64,000 nucleotides of DNA, from the NCBI GenBank assembly GCA_017999895.1, contig JAGNKY010000009.1:36546-100545 (forward strand). The letters are read 5' to 3'. This DNA is from Bacteroidales bacterium (GTDB taxonomy: Bacteria > Bacteroidota > Bacteroidia > Bacteroidales > VadinHA17). The notes under the pieces are model-generated. The model was not told where the DNA came from and searched no databases. It saw nothing but the letters and a program-made list of their open reading frames with translations. Positions within the stretch are counted from its first letter, which is position 1; each line of letters opens with the position of its first letter. The translations under genes and the position numbers were made by a program. Shown here in pieces: positions 45,761 to 55,844 of the stretch.

Positions 45761-46141
45761 TTATTCAAAAAGTCCTTCGTCGCGTAGGAGAAGCAATATT
45801 GCTGACTGAGGAACAATAATATATTTTTCATTGTTGAATTCTATTTCTATAGCCTGACTTTGTAAATAAATAGCCTGATCTCCGATTTTAGTCTGAAGCG
45901 GTATATATTTAGGTTCATCAGATTTATTTTTCCATGGTTCATCGTCAACAACAGAAGGTATTGGATAACCAGGGCCAACTTTCAGAACATAACCTACCTG
46001 AACTTTCTCATTTTCAGTAACGCCAGGCGGAAGGAAAAGTCCGGTTTGCGTTTTCGACTGCGGCATCTTCGGCTTAATAAGTATCCTGTCGCCTATAACT
46101 ATCAGTTTCTGAAGATCTTTATCATCAAGATTTAAAACCAT
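45761..46141 (-). CDS. Lone GroES-like co-chaperone protein
   Basis: A 126-residue protein with a GroES-type domain: IVIGDRILIKPKMPQSKTQT near the start and VGYVLKVGPGY after a mobile-loop-like TGLFLPPGV. It lacks a neighbouring groEL and is longer than typical GroES (about 95 residues), with an insert around 70-90 and a C-terminal tail rich in Leu and Asp. It is best read as a GroES paralogue; whether it works with GroEL is not known. It converges with the DUF1343 gene and diverges from yigZ. Confidence 0.8.
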   Translation of the reverse strand: MVLNLDDKDLQKLIVIGDRILIKPKMPQSKTQTGLFLPPGVTENEKVQVGYVLKVGPGYPIPSVVDDEPWKNKSDEPKYIPLQTKIGDQAIYLQSQAIEIEFNNEKYIIVPQSAILLLLRDEGLFE

Positions 46142-46238
46142 GATATCAAAAAATATTATGCAAAATTATCAATTTTTCAGACAGCCAGTTCATTTAAAGT
46201 TGGATAATATTGATAATTTTGAGTGTTAGAAATTAGAA

Positions 46239-46862
46239 TTGGATAAAACAGATATATATTTTACTGTCAGTGGGGTCTCTTCTGGAATATTTAAAGATCG
46301 CGGAAGTAAGTTTATTGGTTTTGCTCAGCCAGTGTCAACACATGAGGAAGCGAAAAAAATAATTGAAAATTACAGAATTAAGTATCATGATGCCCGACAT
46401 CACTGTTATGCATATATAATAGGCCCAGAAGGAAATAACTACAGGCAGTATGATGACAACGAACCTTCAGGGACTGCAGGCAAACCTATACTTGGACAAA
46501 TAAGGTTGAAAAAGCTAACTAATACTATTATTGTAGTAATAAGGTATTTTGGAGGCACTTTATTAGGAACCAGAGGCTTGATCAATGCTTACCGTAATGC
46601 AGCTTCGGAAGCACTAAACAATGCCAATATAATTAAGTGTTATATATACAATTATTATTCGATAATATTCCCATGGTCAACGCTTAACTCTGTAATGAAA
46701 ATACTCAAAGATTCAAATGCTTTGATTCAAAATCAAGAATATGGAGAGGAATGTATGATTATTGCCGGAATAAGATTAAGCTTATGTGAACATACTGTGG
46801 CTAAATTATCGGAACATGACAATATATTAATCGCTCCTGTTAATGGGCAAGAAAAACCATAA
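46239..46862 (+). CDS. yigZ: YigZ/IMPACT family protein (UPF0029)
   Basis: A 207-residue protein. The TTG at 46239 is the start: a TAG stop lies 10 bases upstream in frame and no ATG occurs in the conserved N-terminal domain. The IMPACT pattern is clear: FKDRGSKFIGFAQPV, ARHHCYAYIIG, DNEPSGTAGKPIL and RYFGGTLLGTRGLINAY. The C-terminal half is the DUF1949 (ferredoxin-like) domain. The function is not well defined; relatives bind ribosomes or act in translation control in eukaryotes. It precedes pyrB by 99 bases. Confidence 0.92.
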   Translation: MDKTDIYFTVSGVSSGIFKDRGSKFIGFAQPVSTHEEAKKIIENYRIKYHDARHHCYAYIIGPEGNNYRQYDDNEPSGTAGKPILGQIRLKKLTNTIIVVIRYFGGTLLGTRGLINAYRNAASEALNNANIIKCYIYNYYSIIFPWSTLNSVMKILKDSNALIQNQEYGEECMIIAGIRLSLCEHTVAKLSEHDNILIAPVNGQEKP

Positions 46863-46961
46863 AAAAGTTTTTAAAAATTATCAACATCATAATCAATATC
46901 AAACAAATGATAGTTAACTTTATAGTGGCAGGTTCACAAGCATAATATTAATGTCAATTTA

Positions 46962-47870
46962 ATGAAAAACAAAAGCTTAGTATCAATAGATGATCTTTCC
47001 ACAGAAGATATTCTGAGAATTCTCGACCTTGCCGAGGAATTTGAAAAGGAACCTGAGAGCAGGATTCTTGAAGGTAAGGTAATAGCAACCCTTTTTTTTG
47101 AACCTTCAACAAGAACGCGTTTGAGTTTTGAGAGCGCCGTAAACAGACTTGGTGGAAGAATATTAGGTTTTACCGAGTCATCAAGTACCAGTATATCAAA
47201 AGGAGAATCGCTTAATGATACAATAAAAACCGTTAGTAATTATTGCGACCTCATTATTATGCGCCATTCTCTGGAAGGAAGTGCCAGGTTTGCAAGTGAG
47301 ATTTCAAAAGTACCTGTTATAAATGCCGGAGATGGAGCCAACCAGCATCCCACTCAAACCCTGCTCGACCTTTATTCGATACGTAAAACACAGGGTACTC
47401 TGGATAATCTGAACATCTTCCTTGTAGGTGATCTTAAATACGGCAGAACCGTACACTCTCTTCTTATGGCAATGGCAAGATGGAAAACAACATTCAATTT
47501 TATTTCACCTGCAGAGCTCAAAATTCCTGATGAATATAAATTATATCTCGACAATTTAGGCTTAAAATACTATGAGCATACAGATTTTACCGACATCATT
47601 TCAAAAGCGGATATAATTTATATGACAAGAGTTCAACGTGAAAGATTTTCCGATCCTATTGAATATGAAAAAGTTAAGAATGTTTATATACTTAAGAACT
47701 CGATGCTCCTGAATACAAAGCCTAACCTTAAAATCCTCCATCCTCTACCTCGTGTAAACGAAATAAATATTGATGTTGACAGTGATCCGAAAGCTTATTA
47801 TTTTGAACAGACACTCAACGGAGTTTATGTCAGACAAGCAATTTTGTGTTTAATTTTAGGTTTAAAGTAA
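46962..47870 (+). CDS. pyrB: Aspartate carbamoyltransferase catalytic chain
   Basis: A 302-residue enzyme. Carbamoyl phosphate binding is shown by [14 protein letters not shown] (about 47-60), aspartate binding by [13 protein letters not shown] and MTRVQRERF, and [10 protein letters not shown] is the C-terminal family motif. It catalyses the first committed step of pyrimidine synthesis. The regulatory chain gene pyrI follows 12 bases later, so it forms the ATCase holoenzyme as in enterobacteria. Confidence 0.97.
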   Translation: MKNKSLVSIDDLSTEDILRILDLAEEFEKEPESRILEGKVIATLFFEPSTRTRLSFESAVNRLGGRILGFTESSSTSISKGESLNDTIKTVSNYCDLIIMRHSLEGSARFASEISKVPVINAGDGANQHPTQTLLDLYSIRKTQGTLDNLNIFLVGDLKYGRTVHSLLMAMARWKTTFNFISPAELKIPDEYKLYLDNLGLKYYEHTDFTDIISKADIIYMTRVQRERFSDPIEYEKVKNVYILKNSMLLNTKPNLKILHPLPRVNEINIDVDSDPKAYYFEQTLNGVYVRQAILCLILGLK

Positions 47871-47881
47871 TTTTAAAAGCC

Positions 47882-48340
47882 ATGAAAGAACCAAAACAAT
47901 TAAGCGTAAGCGCTATTGAAAATGGCACTGTGATTGATCATATACCGTCAAAAACACTTTTTAAGGTTATCCAGATTTTGGGACTTGACCATATTGAAAA
48001 TCAAATCACATTTGGAACAAATCTCGAAAGTAAAAAGCTTGGAAAGAAGGCAATCATCAAAATATCAAACAAATTTTTCGAAGATGAAGATATTAATAGG
48101 ATAGCTCTTGTTGCACCTGAGGCTAAACTAAATATTATCCGCGATTATGAAGTAGTCGAAAAGAAAGTGGTGGAAGTGCCGGACATAATTACAGGAATTG
48201 CAAAATGTGTGAATCCCAAATGCATAACCAATCATGAAAATGTAAAAACCCGCTTCAAGGTCATTTCGAAAAAGAATGTCGCTTTAAAATGTGCTTACTG
48301 CGAAAAAATTACTTCTCAGGAAAACCTCCAGATAATCTAA
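47882..48340 (+). CDS. pyrI: Aspartate carbamoyltransferase regulatory chain
   Basis: A 152-residue subunit begun at the ATG at 47882; an earlier frame from 47846 would overlap pyrB. It has the nucleotide-binding N-terminal domain ([18 protein letters not shown]) and a four-cysteine zinc site in KCVNPKC and LKCAYCEK. It relays allosteric effects (ATP, CTP) to PyrB. Length and motif are normal. Confidence 0.95.
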   Translation: MKEPKQLSVSAIENGTVIDHIPSKTLFKVIQILGLDHIENQITFGTNLESKKLGKKAIIKISNKFFEDEDINRIALVAPEAKLNIIRDYEVVEKKVVEVPDIITGIAKCVNPKCITNHENVKTRFKVISKKNVALKCAYCEKITSQENLQII

Positions 48341-48431
48341 TATACAGATATAAAGTACGTTTTAGGTTTTACATTTCACGTTTCACGGTTGGCGTTTGGT
48401 AATTTCGATTAAAGGTTGCCATTTACATCTT

Positions 48432-48506
48432 TGTTTCACTCTCTCCCCTGACCTTTCACTTCTCTCCTCTCCCTTCTCAGCCTTTTGCCTTTTACCTTTT
48501 ACCTTA
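48432..48506. repeat. Pyrimidine-rich, low-complexity tract
   Basis: Between pyrI and the DUF4293 gene the plus strand is almost all C and T (TTTCACTCTCTCCCCTGACC, then CTTCTCTCCTCTCCC and GCCTTTTGCC, then TTTTACCTTTTACC). It looks like a degenerate short tandem repeat, related in style to the purine repeats at 39691. The C-terminal codons of the DUF4293 gene overlap its end. Confidence 0.6.
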
Positions 48507-48963
48507 GTCTCTCATACGACTTTATAAGCTTTTCATCATGCTTTATTCCCTTAAGAGCCAGACATGCCAGAATAATCAAAACAGGCGGGATAAACATTTT
48601 GAATCCTGGAATAAGCGTTATCCCTTCAATTTTTAATATGCTGAGGGTAATATATGCCTCAATCACTGTGATGACCAGAGCAAAAAAAGCTACCATAGTT
48701 GTTAACTTGAATTGTAGCTTCCTCTTTTTGAATAAAAAGATTGCAGTTAATGAAAAAACAATTGAAGCAATTAACAAAATAAGAAAGATATTGAGCAAGA
48801 AATCAACCTTGAAATCTATTCCAGTCAGTCCCAATATTCCGGTTAATTTAACCATTATTACCTGACTATCAGGTCCCGAAAAATTTATAACCGGGCCGGT
48901 CAATAAAACAAACGATAGTATAGATATTATTATAATATAAATAGTTTGAATACGCTGAATCAT
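48499..48963 (-). CDS. DUF4293 family membrane protein
   Basis: A 154-residue protein with four predicted helices (about 5-26, 42-67, 77-98 and 110-130), typical of the DUF4293 family of Bacteroidota. It starts MIQRIQTIYI, a conserved opening. The function is not known. It stands alone. Confidence 0.88.
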   Translation of the reverse strand: MIQRIQTIYIIIISILSFVLLTGPVINFSGPDSQVIMVKLTGILGLTGIDFKVDFLLNIFLILLIASIVFSLTAIFLFKKRKLQFKLTTMVAFFALVITVIEAYITLSILKIEGITLIPGFKMFIPPVLIILACLALKGIKHDEKLIKSYERLR

Positions 48964-49114
48964 AAAAACATATTTTTACACCAAACTTAAGAACAGTAAA
49001 GTTAAACTCTTTTCCCAAGAAGAAAATATTTGTTCTATAAAATTAATTCTATCTTTTTAGGATTATTTAACAAATTAAGCTAATAAGTTATTATTCTTAA
49101 AAGATTAAATCCAA

Positions 49115-49199
49115 TAATTTTGCAAAATTCCGAAGCGGATAATTAATATAATCCGCTGAAGTTTTTTAATAATATAATTTATAATTAATTAGCTAATTA
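49115..49199 (+). promoter_or_regulatory. Control region of the RND efflux operon
   Basis: A -7 box TAATTTTG is at 49115-49122 with a weak -33 region. Just after the expected start, AGCGGAT (49134-49140) and ATCCGCT (49151-49157) form a 7-base inverted repeat around a 10-base spacer, and TAATTAGCTAATTA (49186-49199) is a perfect 14-base palindrome ending 7 bases before the start codon. These are candidate repressor sites. Confidence 0.55.
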
Positions 49200-49206
49200 T
49201 GTTCTT

Positions 49207-50301
49207 ATGAATAAGGGTTTACGAACAACTATAATTTTTATAATTATAGTTCTTGCCGCCGCATTAATATTTTATCCAAAATTAAAGCCGTTTGTTAAGT
49301 CAAAACTGAGTAAACGATCAAAAGAAGCAATACCGGTCAGACTACAGCAACAGCCGTTAACTGTAAGTGGTTTAATCCTATCTCCTGAGCAAATGAGCGA
49401 ACTGGTCAAGAGCATAGGTACTCTTCATCCGGATGAAGAAGTAGATTTATCGTTCGAAACATCCGGGAAAATTGTTAATATTAATTTTCAGGAAGGTACG
49501 AGAGTTAAGAAAGGTGATCTACTGGCAAAAATAAATGACCGGCCGCTGCAGGCACAACTTGAAAAACTTCTTGCACAGAAAAAATTTGCCGAACAAAAAG
49601 AATTTCGGCAAAGGAATTTACTTGACAAGGATGCAATAAGCCAGGAAAACTACGACCAGATTCAAACAGAAGTACAGGCATTACAGGCCGATATCAATCT
49701 TATTACAGCAAGGATTTCCGAGACAGAACTCAGGGCTCCTTTTGATGGAATAATAGGACTTAGATATATCAGCGAGGGAGCTTATGCAACACCTTCAACC
49801 AAAATAGCCAGACTGGTGAAAATTAGCCCAATAAAAATTGAATTCTCAATTCCAGAAAGATATGAAAAGGAAATAAAAATAGGATACCCGATAAAATTCA
49901 GCATAGACGGTGTAAACAGCGAATTCAATGCTTCAGTGTATGCTATAGATCCTAAAATCGAATTAAATACAAGAACTTTAGTTCTAAGAGCTCTTTATCC
50001 CAACAGATATGAGGAACTTAAGCCTGGAAGATATGCAGGTATTACGCTCACTCTCTCACAAATAAAAAATGCTGTTGCAATACCAACCGAGGCTCTGATT
50101 GCCGAGATTGAAGGCGAAAAAGTATTTGTTAACCGATCCGGAAGAGCACAGTCAATTAAGGTTGAAACAGGCTTGAGAACCGAATCAAAAATTCAGATTA
50201 AAAGCGGATTGAAATTCGGTGACACTCTTCTTATTACCGGTATTCTTCAGCTAAGGCAGGGCCTTCCTTTACGTTTCGATACAATTTATACCAGTAAATA
50301 G
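49207..50301 (+). CDS. RND efflux periplasmic adaptor subunit
   Basis: A 364-residue membrane fusion protein with an N-terminal anchor helix (about 5-23), lipoyl half-motif DLSFETSGKIVNINFQEGT, a helical hairpin (about 115-165), the second lipoyl half-motif TELRAPFDGIIGLRYISEG, then the beta-barrel and membrane-proximal domains ending in a GL-rich tail. First gene of an operon with the RND pump (16 bases downstream) and TolC. It links pump and channel. Confidence 0.92.
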   Translation: MNKGLRTTIIFIIIVLAAALIFYPKLKPFVKSKLSKRSKEAIPVRLQQQPLTVSGLILSPEQMSELVKSIGTLHPDEEVDLSFETSGKIVNINFQEGTRVKKGDLLAKINDRPLQAQLEKLLAQKKFAEQKEFRQRNLLDKDAISQENYDQIQTEVQALQADINLITARISETELRAPFDGIIGLRYISEGAYATPSTKIARLVKISPIKIEFSIPERYEKEIKIGYPIKFSIDGVNSEFNASVYAIDPKIELNTRTLVLRALYPNRYEELKPGRYAGITLTLSQIKNAVAIPTEALIAEIEGEKVFVNRSGRAQSIKVETGLRTESKIQIKSGLKFGDTLLITGILQLRQGLPLRFDTIYTSK

Positions 50302-50317
50302 CCGTAATTGATAAATC

Positions 50318-53300
50318 ATGAGTCTGTCATCATTAAGTATAGAAAGACCTGTTCTCATAACAGTAGTTGCTATCGTTATCGTATTGTTTGGCTTTGTGGG
50401 TTTAACTTTCCTCGGAGTCAGGGAATTTCCCAGTGTTGACCCTGCAGTTATTTCCGTCAGTACTTCATATCCCGGCGCCAATTCTGATGTTATCGAAACC
50501 CAGATAACCGAACCTCTTGAACAGTCTATTAACGGAATACCTGGTATACGAACAATTACAAGTGTAAGCCGTCAGGGAAACAGCAGGATAACCGTTGAGT
50601 TTGAACTTTCGGTAGATCTCGAAACCGCTGCAAATGATGTTCGCGATAAAGTATCACAGGCAATGAGGTATCTTCCTCGCGACTGTGATCCTCCCATTGT
50701 TACTAAAGCTGATGCCGATGCGAGCCCGATCATAATGCTAACGATAGAAAGCGACAAGCGTTCTCTTCTGGAGCTCAGTGAATATGCTGATCTTACATTC
50801 AAGGAACAGCTTCAAACTATTTCCGGGGTAAGCGCTGTACAAATCATGGGTGAAAAAAGATATGCGATGCGACTTTATCTCGATCCGGTAAAACTTGCCG
50901 GTTATCAGATTACTCCGATGGATGTGAGAAATGCCGTTTCAAGAGAAAATGTCGAATTACCGGCAGGAAGCATTGAGGGAAACACCATAGAACTTACTAT
51001 AAGAGCCCTTGGACTTATGACCACACAAAAGGAATTCAATGATTTGATAATCAAACAATCAGGAGATCTTATAGTCAGATTCAGAGATATAGGAAGGGCC
51101 GAGCTCGGTCCGGAAAATATCCGGAGTATTCTTAAAAGGGATGGAGTTCCGATGGTAGGAGTTCAAATAATCCCTCAGCCAGGCTCTAATCATATTGATA
51201 TTGTTGACAATGTAAAGAACAGACTTGAGTTCATTAAAAAGGATTTACCCGAAGATATAAAGGTCAAAACAGGATTTGACAACACTGATTATATCAGGTC
51301 TTCGATTAAAGAAGTCGAAGACACTATTTTTATAGCTTTTGCGCTCGTTGTCTTTATTATATTTTTCTTTCTAAGAAACTGGAGGGCAACTCTTATCCCA
51401 ATACTTGTTATACCAGTTTCACTGATCGGTTCCTTTTTCATAATGTATATTGCCGGATATTCAATAAATGTACTTACCCTCCTTGCACTTGTGCTTGCAA
51501 TAGGTATTGTAGTTGACGATGCTATTGTTGTGATGGAAAACATCTATGTAAAAATAGAAAACGGAATGGCACCTGTTGAAGCCGGGCTCAAAGGGTCGAA
51601 GGAGATATTTTTTGCAATAATAGCCACAACAATTACTTTGATTTCCGTATTCTTTCCAATAGTTTTCCTTTCCGGCATAACAGGAAGACTTTTCAGGGAA
51701 TTTGCTATTGTGATGGCCGGAACAGTAGCAATATCGGCATTACTTGCATTAACTCTCACACCAATGGTGTCAACAAAATTGCTCAGGCATGAAAAATCTG
51801 AAAACTGGTTTTACCGGAAAACCGATAAATTCTTTATTAGTCTCAATGCCAGTTATAAACGTTGGCTCGATACTTTTCTTAGAAATAGATATTACGCAAT
51901 AGTAATAATATGTGTAGCTCTCGGACTTGTCTTCCTTCTTTTCAAGAGTATCCCGTCAGAGATGGCCCCACTTGAAGACAGGTCGCAGATTATTGTAAAC
52001 ACAACTGCTGTTGAAGGTGCCACATACGAGTTTATGCTTAGTTATGTCGAGGATCTGGCAAAAATTATTGAACAGAAAGTACCTGAAAGAAGCGGCTACA
52101 CTATGAACGTAATGGGAGGAAGCATGGGAAACATAAGGATTAACCTGGTAAAACCAAAAGAGAGAAAACGCTCACAACAGGAAATAGCCGAGATGTTGTC
52201 GGCGGAATTCAGACATAAAACCAAAGCACGAGCAGCAGTTGTCCAGCAATCAACGTTTGGTGGTCGTAGAACAAGTCAGCCAGTACAATATGTTATACAG
52301 GCAATGAATATAGAAAAGCTACGTGAAGTTCTGCCTGAATTCATGGCAAAAGTTATGGATAATCCAATTTTTCAGATGGCCGATGTGAACCTAAAATTCA
52401 CCAAGCCTGAATTAAGGCTTCATATTGACCGTGATAAGGCAACAATACTGGGTGTTTCTACCCAAACTATCGGACAAACACTGCAACTTGCCCTAAGCGG
52501 ACAGCGTTACGGCTATTTCTTTATGAATAGGAAACAATATCAGATACTTGGAGACCTTGCCAGAAGTGACCGTAATGATCCACTGGATCTTAAATCACTT
52601 TACGTTAGAAATAATTATGGCGACATGATACAGATGGACAATCTCGTGACATTAACCGAAGAGACTGCGCCACCACAACTTTACAGATACAACAGATTCG
52701 TCTCAGCAACAATATCGGCCGGCCTAGCAAAAGGTAAAACTATCAGCCAGGGAATTGCCGAAATGGATAAAATTGCAGACGAAGTTCTGGATGAAACCTT
52801 CAGAACAGCCCTTGCTGGCGACTCAAAAGACTTCATGGAAAGCTCCTCGAGCCTTTCCTTTACTTTCGCCTTTGCTCTGATTCTTATATTCCTCGTCCTT
52901 GCGGCACAGTTTGAAAGTTTCAGAGACCCTATTATAGTGATGATGACCGTCCCCCTTGCAGTTACCGGTGCACTGATATTCATGTGGTATTTCAACATAA
53001 CTATGAATATTTTCAGTGAAATAGGAATCATTATGCTTATCGGACTTGTGTCGAAAAATGGTATCCTGCTCGTTGAATTTGCAAATCAGAGAAAAAGGGC
53101 AGGTATGTCAAAATTCGATGCAATAAAATATTCTGCTGCGGCTCGTTTCAGACCCATACTTATGACAAGCCTTGCAACAATTTTCGCTATTATGCCTCTT
53201 GCTCTCGGCCTCGGAGAAGGTGCACAAAGCCGCGTTGCGATGGGTACCGCAGTTGTTGGCGGCATGATTTTTTCAACTTTCCTGACCCTCTTCGTAGTGC

Positions 53301-53371
53301 CTGCAATATATACATTCATATCAACCGAATCAAAAAAAGCTGATAATGAAACAAACAAAAAAACTGATTAA
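50318..53371 (+). CDS. RND efflux transporter permease (HAE-1 type)
   Basis: A 1017-residue pump with 12 helices and two large periplasmic loops. Proton-relay aspartates are in GIVVDDAIVVMENI (TM4), and other RND motifs include GIPGIRTITSVSRQGNSRIT and FESFRDPIIVMMTVPLAV near TM8-9. It exports drugs, bile acids or similar compounds by proton antiport; substrate specificity cannot be read from the sequence. The TolC gene starts inside its last 26 bases. Confidence 0.95.
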   Translation: MSLSSLSIERPVLITVVAIVIVLFGFVGLTFLGVREFPSVDPAVISVSTSYPGANSDVIETQITEPLEQSINGIPGIRTITSVSRQGNSRITVEFELSVDLETAANDVRDKVSQAMRYLPRDCDPPIVTKADADASPIIMLTIESDKRSLLELSEYADLTFKEQLQTISGVSAVQIMGEKRYAMRLYLDPVKLAGYQITPMDVRNAVSRENVELPAGSIEGNTIELTIRALGLMTTQKEFNDLIIKQSGDLIVRFRDIGRAELGPENIRSILKRDGVPMVGVQIIPQPGSNHIDIVDNVKNRLEFIKKDLPEDIKVKTGFDNTDYIRSSIKEVEDTIFIAFALVVFIIFFFLRNWRATLIPILVIPVSLIGSFFIMYIAGYSINVLTLLALVLAIGIVVDDAIVVMENIYVKIENGMAPVEAGLKGSKEIFFAIIATTITLISVFFPIVFLSGITGRLFREFAIVMAGTVAISALLALTLTPMVSTKLLRHEKSENWFYRKTDKFFISLNASYKRWLDTFLRNRYYAIVIICVALGLVFLLFKSIPSEMAPLEDRSQIIVNTTAVEGATYEFMLSYVEDLAKIIEQKVPERSGYTMNVMGGSMGNIRINLVKPKERKRSQQEIAEMLSAEFRHKTKARAAVVQQSTFGGRRTSQPVQYVIQAMNIEKLREVLPEFMAKVMDNPIFQMADVNLKFTKPELRLHIDRDKATILGVSTQTIGQTLQLALSGQRYGYFFMNRKQYQILGDLARSDRNDPLDLKSLYVRNNYGDMIQMDNLVTLTEETAPPQLYRYNRFVSATISAGLAKGKTISQGIAEMDKIADEVLDETFRTALAGDSKDFMESSSSLSFTFAFALILIFLVLAAQFESFRDPIIVMMTVPLAVTGALIFMWYFNITMNIFSEIGIIMLIGLVSKNGILLVEFANQRKRAGMSKFDAIKYSAAARFRPILMTSLATIFAIMPLALGLGEGAQSRVAMGTAVVGGMIFSTFLTLFVVPAIYTFISTESKKADNETNKKTD

Positions 53372-54674
53372 CTTTCTTATAACAGGCGTAATTTGCTTCC
53401 AAAGTATAACGGCTCAGACAATTTACAGTTTGACCGACTGCCTGAAAATCGGACTTGAAAATAATTTCTCTCTTCAGATTTCCAGAAACAATCAGAGTAT
53501 TTCGTCAAACAATTACACGCCGGGTAATGCCGGCTATCTTCCTTATCTGAATCTTGGCGGAAGATACAGCGGCACTTATAACGATATTACCCAGGACATG
53601 AAAGACGGATCTTCGAACATTACAAAAGGAGCAACATCTGCCTCGGCAAGTGCTTCTGCAACACTGGGAATGACAATATTCAACGGATTCAACGTGAAAA
53701 TGACATACAAGAAACTTGGAGAACTGAAAAAAATAGGAGAACTTAATACGCAAGCTGCTATAGAAGACTATATTGCAAAAGTCGCTTCGACATATTACAA
53801 CTATATTCAGCAATTGAGGCTTGCCGATAATCTCAGCTATGCGGTGGAACTATCGAGGGAAAGACTAAGAATAGACGAGGAACGTTATCTTCTCGGAGCA
53901 GGTTCTAAACTTCAGGTATTACAGTCGAGAGTTTACGTTAACTCCGATAGCTCGAAACTGTCGAAACAATACGAAACTGTGAGATCGGTACAGATAAGTC
54001 TTAACGAATTGCTCGCTGTTGAAGATCCTGGTATGAGTTTTATCCTGGAAGATAGCTCAATTATAGTTAATCGCGGTCTGATATATGAAAATCTACTCTC
54101 CGAAACACTGACCTCAAATACAAGTTTGCTAATTGCTTCCAAAAATAAGCTCATTTCGGAATATGATTACAAAATAATAATGTCGAAAAGATATCCTTAC
54201 CTCGACGCATCGGCTGGTTATAGCTATACCCTGAGTGAAAGCTCTCAGGCATCGTATAAATCACAGACCACTGACGGGTTTAATTATGGATTAACGGTCG
54301 GCTTTAATCTTTTCGATGGATTTGATGTAAAGAGGCAATTAAGAAACGCAACTCTTGATATGAAAAACAAAGAGTTGAGATATTCGGAAGTAGAGCAAAC
54401 GGTAAAGGCGTATCTCCTGAGAATATATTATGGTTACAGCAATAATTTGATGTTAATGAAACTGGAGAGACAGAACCTCGAGACTGCTGCAGAAAACCTT
54501 TCAATAGCAATGGAGCGATACAGGCTGGGCGAACTCTCAGGGCTCGACTTCCGTGAAGTTCAAAAAAGCCTCCTCGACGCCCGGGAAAAACTTCTGTCGG
54601 TTGAATATCAGGCAAAACTTGCAGAAATTTCCCTGCTTCAGATATCGGGGAATATTATGGAATATTATAAATGA
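53346..54674 (+). CDS. TolC-family outer membrane channel
   Basis: A 442-residue outer-membrane efflux protein with signal peptide (about 1-23, ITAQ). The duplicated helical-barrel architecture is visible: LTDCLKIGLENNFSLQISR at the start and ERYRLGELSGLDFREVQKS late, both typical. Overlaps the pump gene by 26 bases in another frame. It supplies the outer-membrane exit of the RND system and could also serve the peptide exporter, which lacks its own channel. Confidence 0.92.
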   Translation: MKQTKKLINFLITGVICFQSITAQTIYSLTDCLKIGLENNFSLQISRNNQSISSNNYTPGNAGYLPYLNLGGRYSGTYNDITQDMKDGSSNITKGATSASASASATLGMTIFNGFNVKMTYKKLGELKKIGELNTQAAIEDYIAKVASTYYNYIQQLRLADNLSYAVELSRERLRIDEERYLLGAGSKLQVLQSRVYVNSDSSKLSKQYETVRSVQISLNELLAVEDPGMSFILEDSSIIVNRGLIYENLLSETLTSNTSLLIASKNKLISEYDYKIIMSKRYPYLDASAGYSYTLSESSQASYKSQTTDGFNYGLTVGFNLFDGFDVKRQLRNATLDMKNKELRYSEVEQTVKAYLLRIYYGYSNNLMLMKLERQNLETAAENLSIAMERYRLGELSGLDFREVQKSLLDAREKLLSVEYQAKLAEISLLQISGNIMEYYK

Positions 54675-54722
54675 TCTTACAATATCGGTTATCCAAAATA
54701 GATCGAATTTTAACATGGACTT

Positions 54723-54752
54723 TTTGTCATAATAATTTTTCGTGTATATTTG
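54723..54752 (+). promoter_or_regulatory. Promoter of the Wzz-like gene
   Basis: TTTG at 54723-54726, an 18-base spacer, and TATATTTG at 54745-54752 fit the Bacteroidota consensus. It rules out the TTG at 54750 as a start codon, because this lies in the -7 box, and supports the ATG at 54780. Confidence 0.75.
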
Positions 54753-54779
54753 AGCATTGATATCAAAAACTACTTTTCA

Positions 54780-55766
54780 ATGTCTGAAGAAACAAAACCG
54801 GCAACTGTAAAAGATGACGAAATAGACCTTGTGGATCTGTTTAATCGTATGGGCAGGGCAACACGCAAAGGATTCAAATCACTTGGAAGGGCTTTTCTCT
54901 ATTGTTTTTTCTTCTTGATTAAAAACTGGTTCTGGCTCGGACTTAGTCTGGCCCTCGGGGTTGCAGGTTCATATTTTCTTAAATATTCTTCCGAAAAACT
55001 TTATAATTCCGATATAACTTTAAGGAGTAATGTTATCGAAAATGCCGACATAATTGACTACGTCAATAAACTTCACACTTTCTGCAAGGAAAGAAACATG
55101 GTTGAACTGGCTTCAGCGCTTTCGGTTGACAGCAGCAAAGTAAGATATATTAAAGATATTCAGGCATTCTGGGTTATAGATCTGGGAAATGATAATATTC
55201 CCGATTATGTTGATTTTAAAAACTCACATAACCCAAGAGATACTATAAATGTTCGAATGCCCGATAGATTTGTCGTCAGAGTAAAGACAAGTATTCCTCA
55301 GGAACTTGGAGAGATCAGGAACGGCATAATATCGTTCATTGAAAAGAATCAGCTTTTCCAGCAGCAGAATCAGCTCAGACTGGAACAGCAAAGAACGCTT
55401 CTTTCGCGCATTGATTATGAAATCGAGCAGCTCGACAGCCTGCAAAAAGTAAAGTATTTCGAAGAATCGCGGAGGCTGATGCCAAAAGAAGGAGGCCAGA
55501 TGATATTTCTTCAGGAATACAAAACCCAGCTTCTACACGACGATATTTTCAATATGTACACAAGAAGGCAGGATGTGGAAAAACAACTGACAATTTATTC
55601 AAGCCTCATAACTGTACTCAATGATTTCACCCCTCCTGCAAAACCGGTCAACAGAGCTCTATATTACGGAAAGGTTCTTATTCCATTACTATTTTGTATG
55701 GCCATAATCATTATTCTGATCGTTGATAACAGAGAGAGACTTAAAAAAATATACAGAAAATATTAA
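54780..55766 (+). CDS. Wzz-like chain-length determinant/polysaccharide export protein
   Basis: A 328-residue protein with two membrane helices (about 41-65 and 296-315) around a periplasmic domain containing a coiled coil (about 195-245, Gln/Glu/Leu-rich). This topology matches Wzz/PCP proteins that set polysaccharide chain length. There is no tyrosine kinase domain. It borders the surface polysaccharide cluster on the opposite strand, ending at a terminator. Confidence 0.72.
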   Translation: MSEETKPATVKDDEIDLVDLFNRMGRATRKGFKSLGRAFLYCFFFLIKNWFWLGLSLALGVAGSYFLKYSSEKLYNSDITLRSNVIENADIIDYVNKLHTFCKERNMVELASALSVDSSKVRYIKDIQAFWVIDLGNDNIPDYVDFKNSHNPRDTINVRMPDRFVVRVKTSIPQELGEIRNGIISFIEKNQLFQQQNQLRLEQQRTLLSRIDYEIEQLDSLQKVKYFEESRRLMPKEGGQMIFLQEYKTQLLHDDIFNMYTRRQDVEKQLTIYSSLITVLNDFTPPAKPVNRALYYGKVLIPLLFCMAIIIILIVDNRERLKKIYRKY

Positions 55767-55770
55767 AAAG

Positions 55771-55797
55771 AAAGGGAGCTGCAAGGCTCCCTTTCGT
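55771..55797. terminator. Terminator-like hairpin
   Basis: AAAGGGAGC (55771-55779) pairs with GCTCCCTTT (55786-55794) across a 6-base loop. The T-run after it is short. It lies between the Wzz-like gene and the convergent O-antigen ligase gene. Confidence 0.7.
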
Positions 55798-55844
55798 ATA
55801 TTAACGGCTAATAATTTCTTTACATTAAAAATTAATTCAAATAT

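Noticed and set aside
54750..54779. TTG start for the Wzz-like gene
   Set aside because: The codon lies within the -7 box of the promoter.
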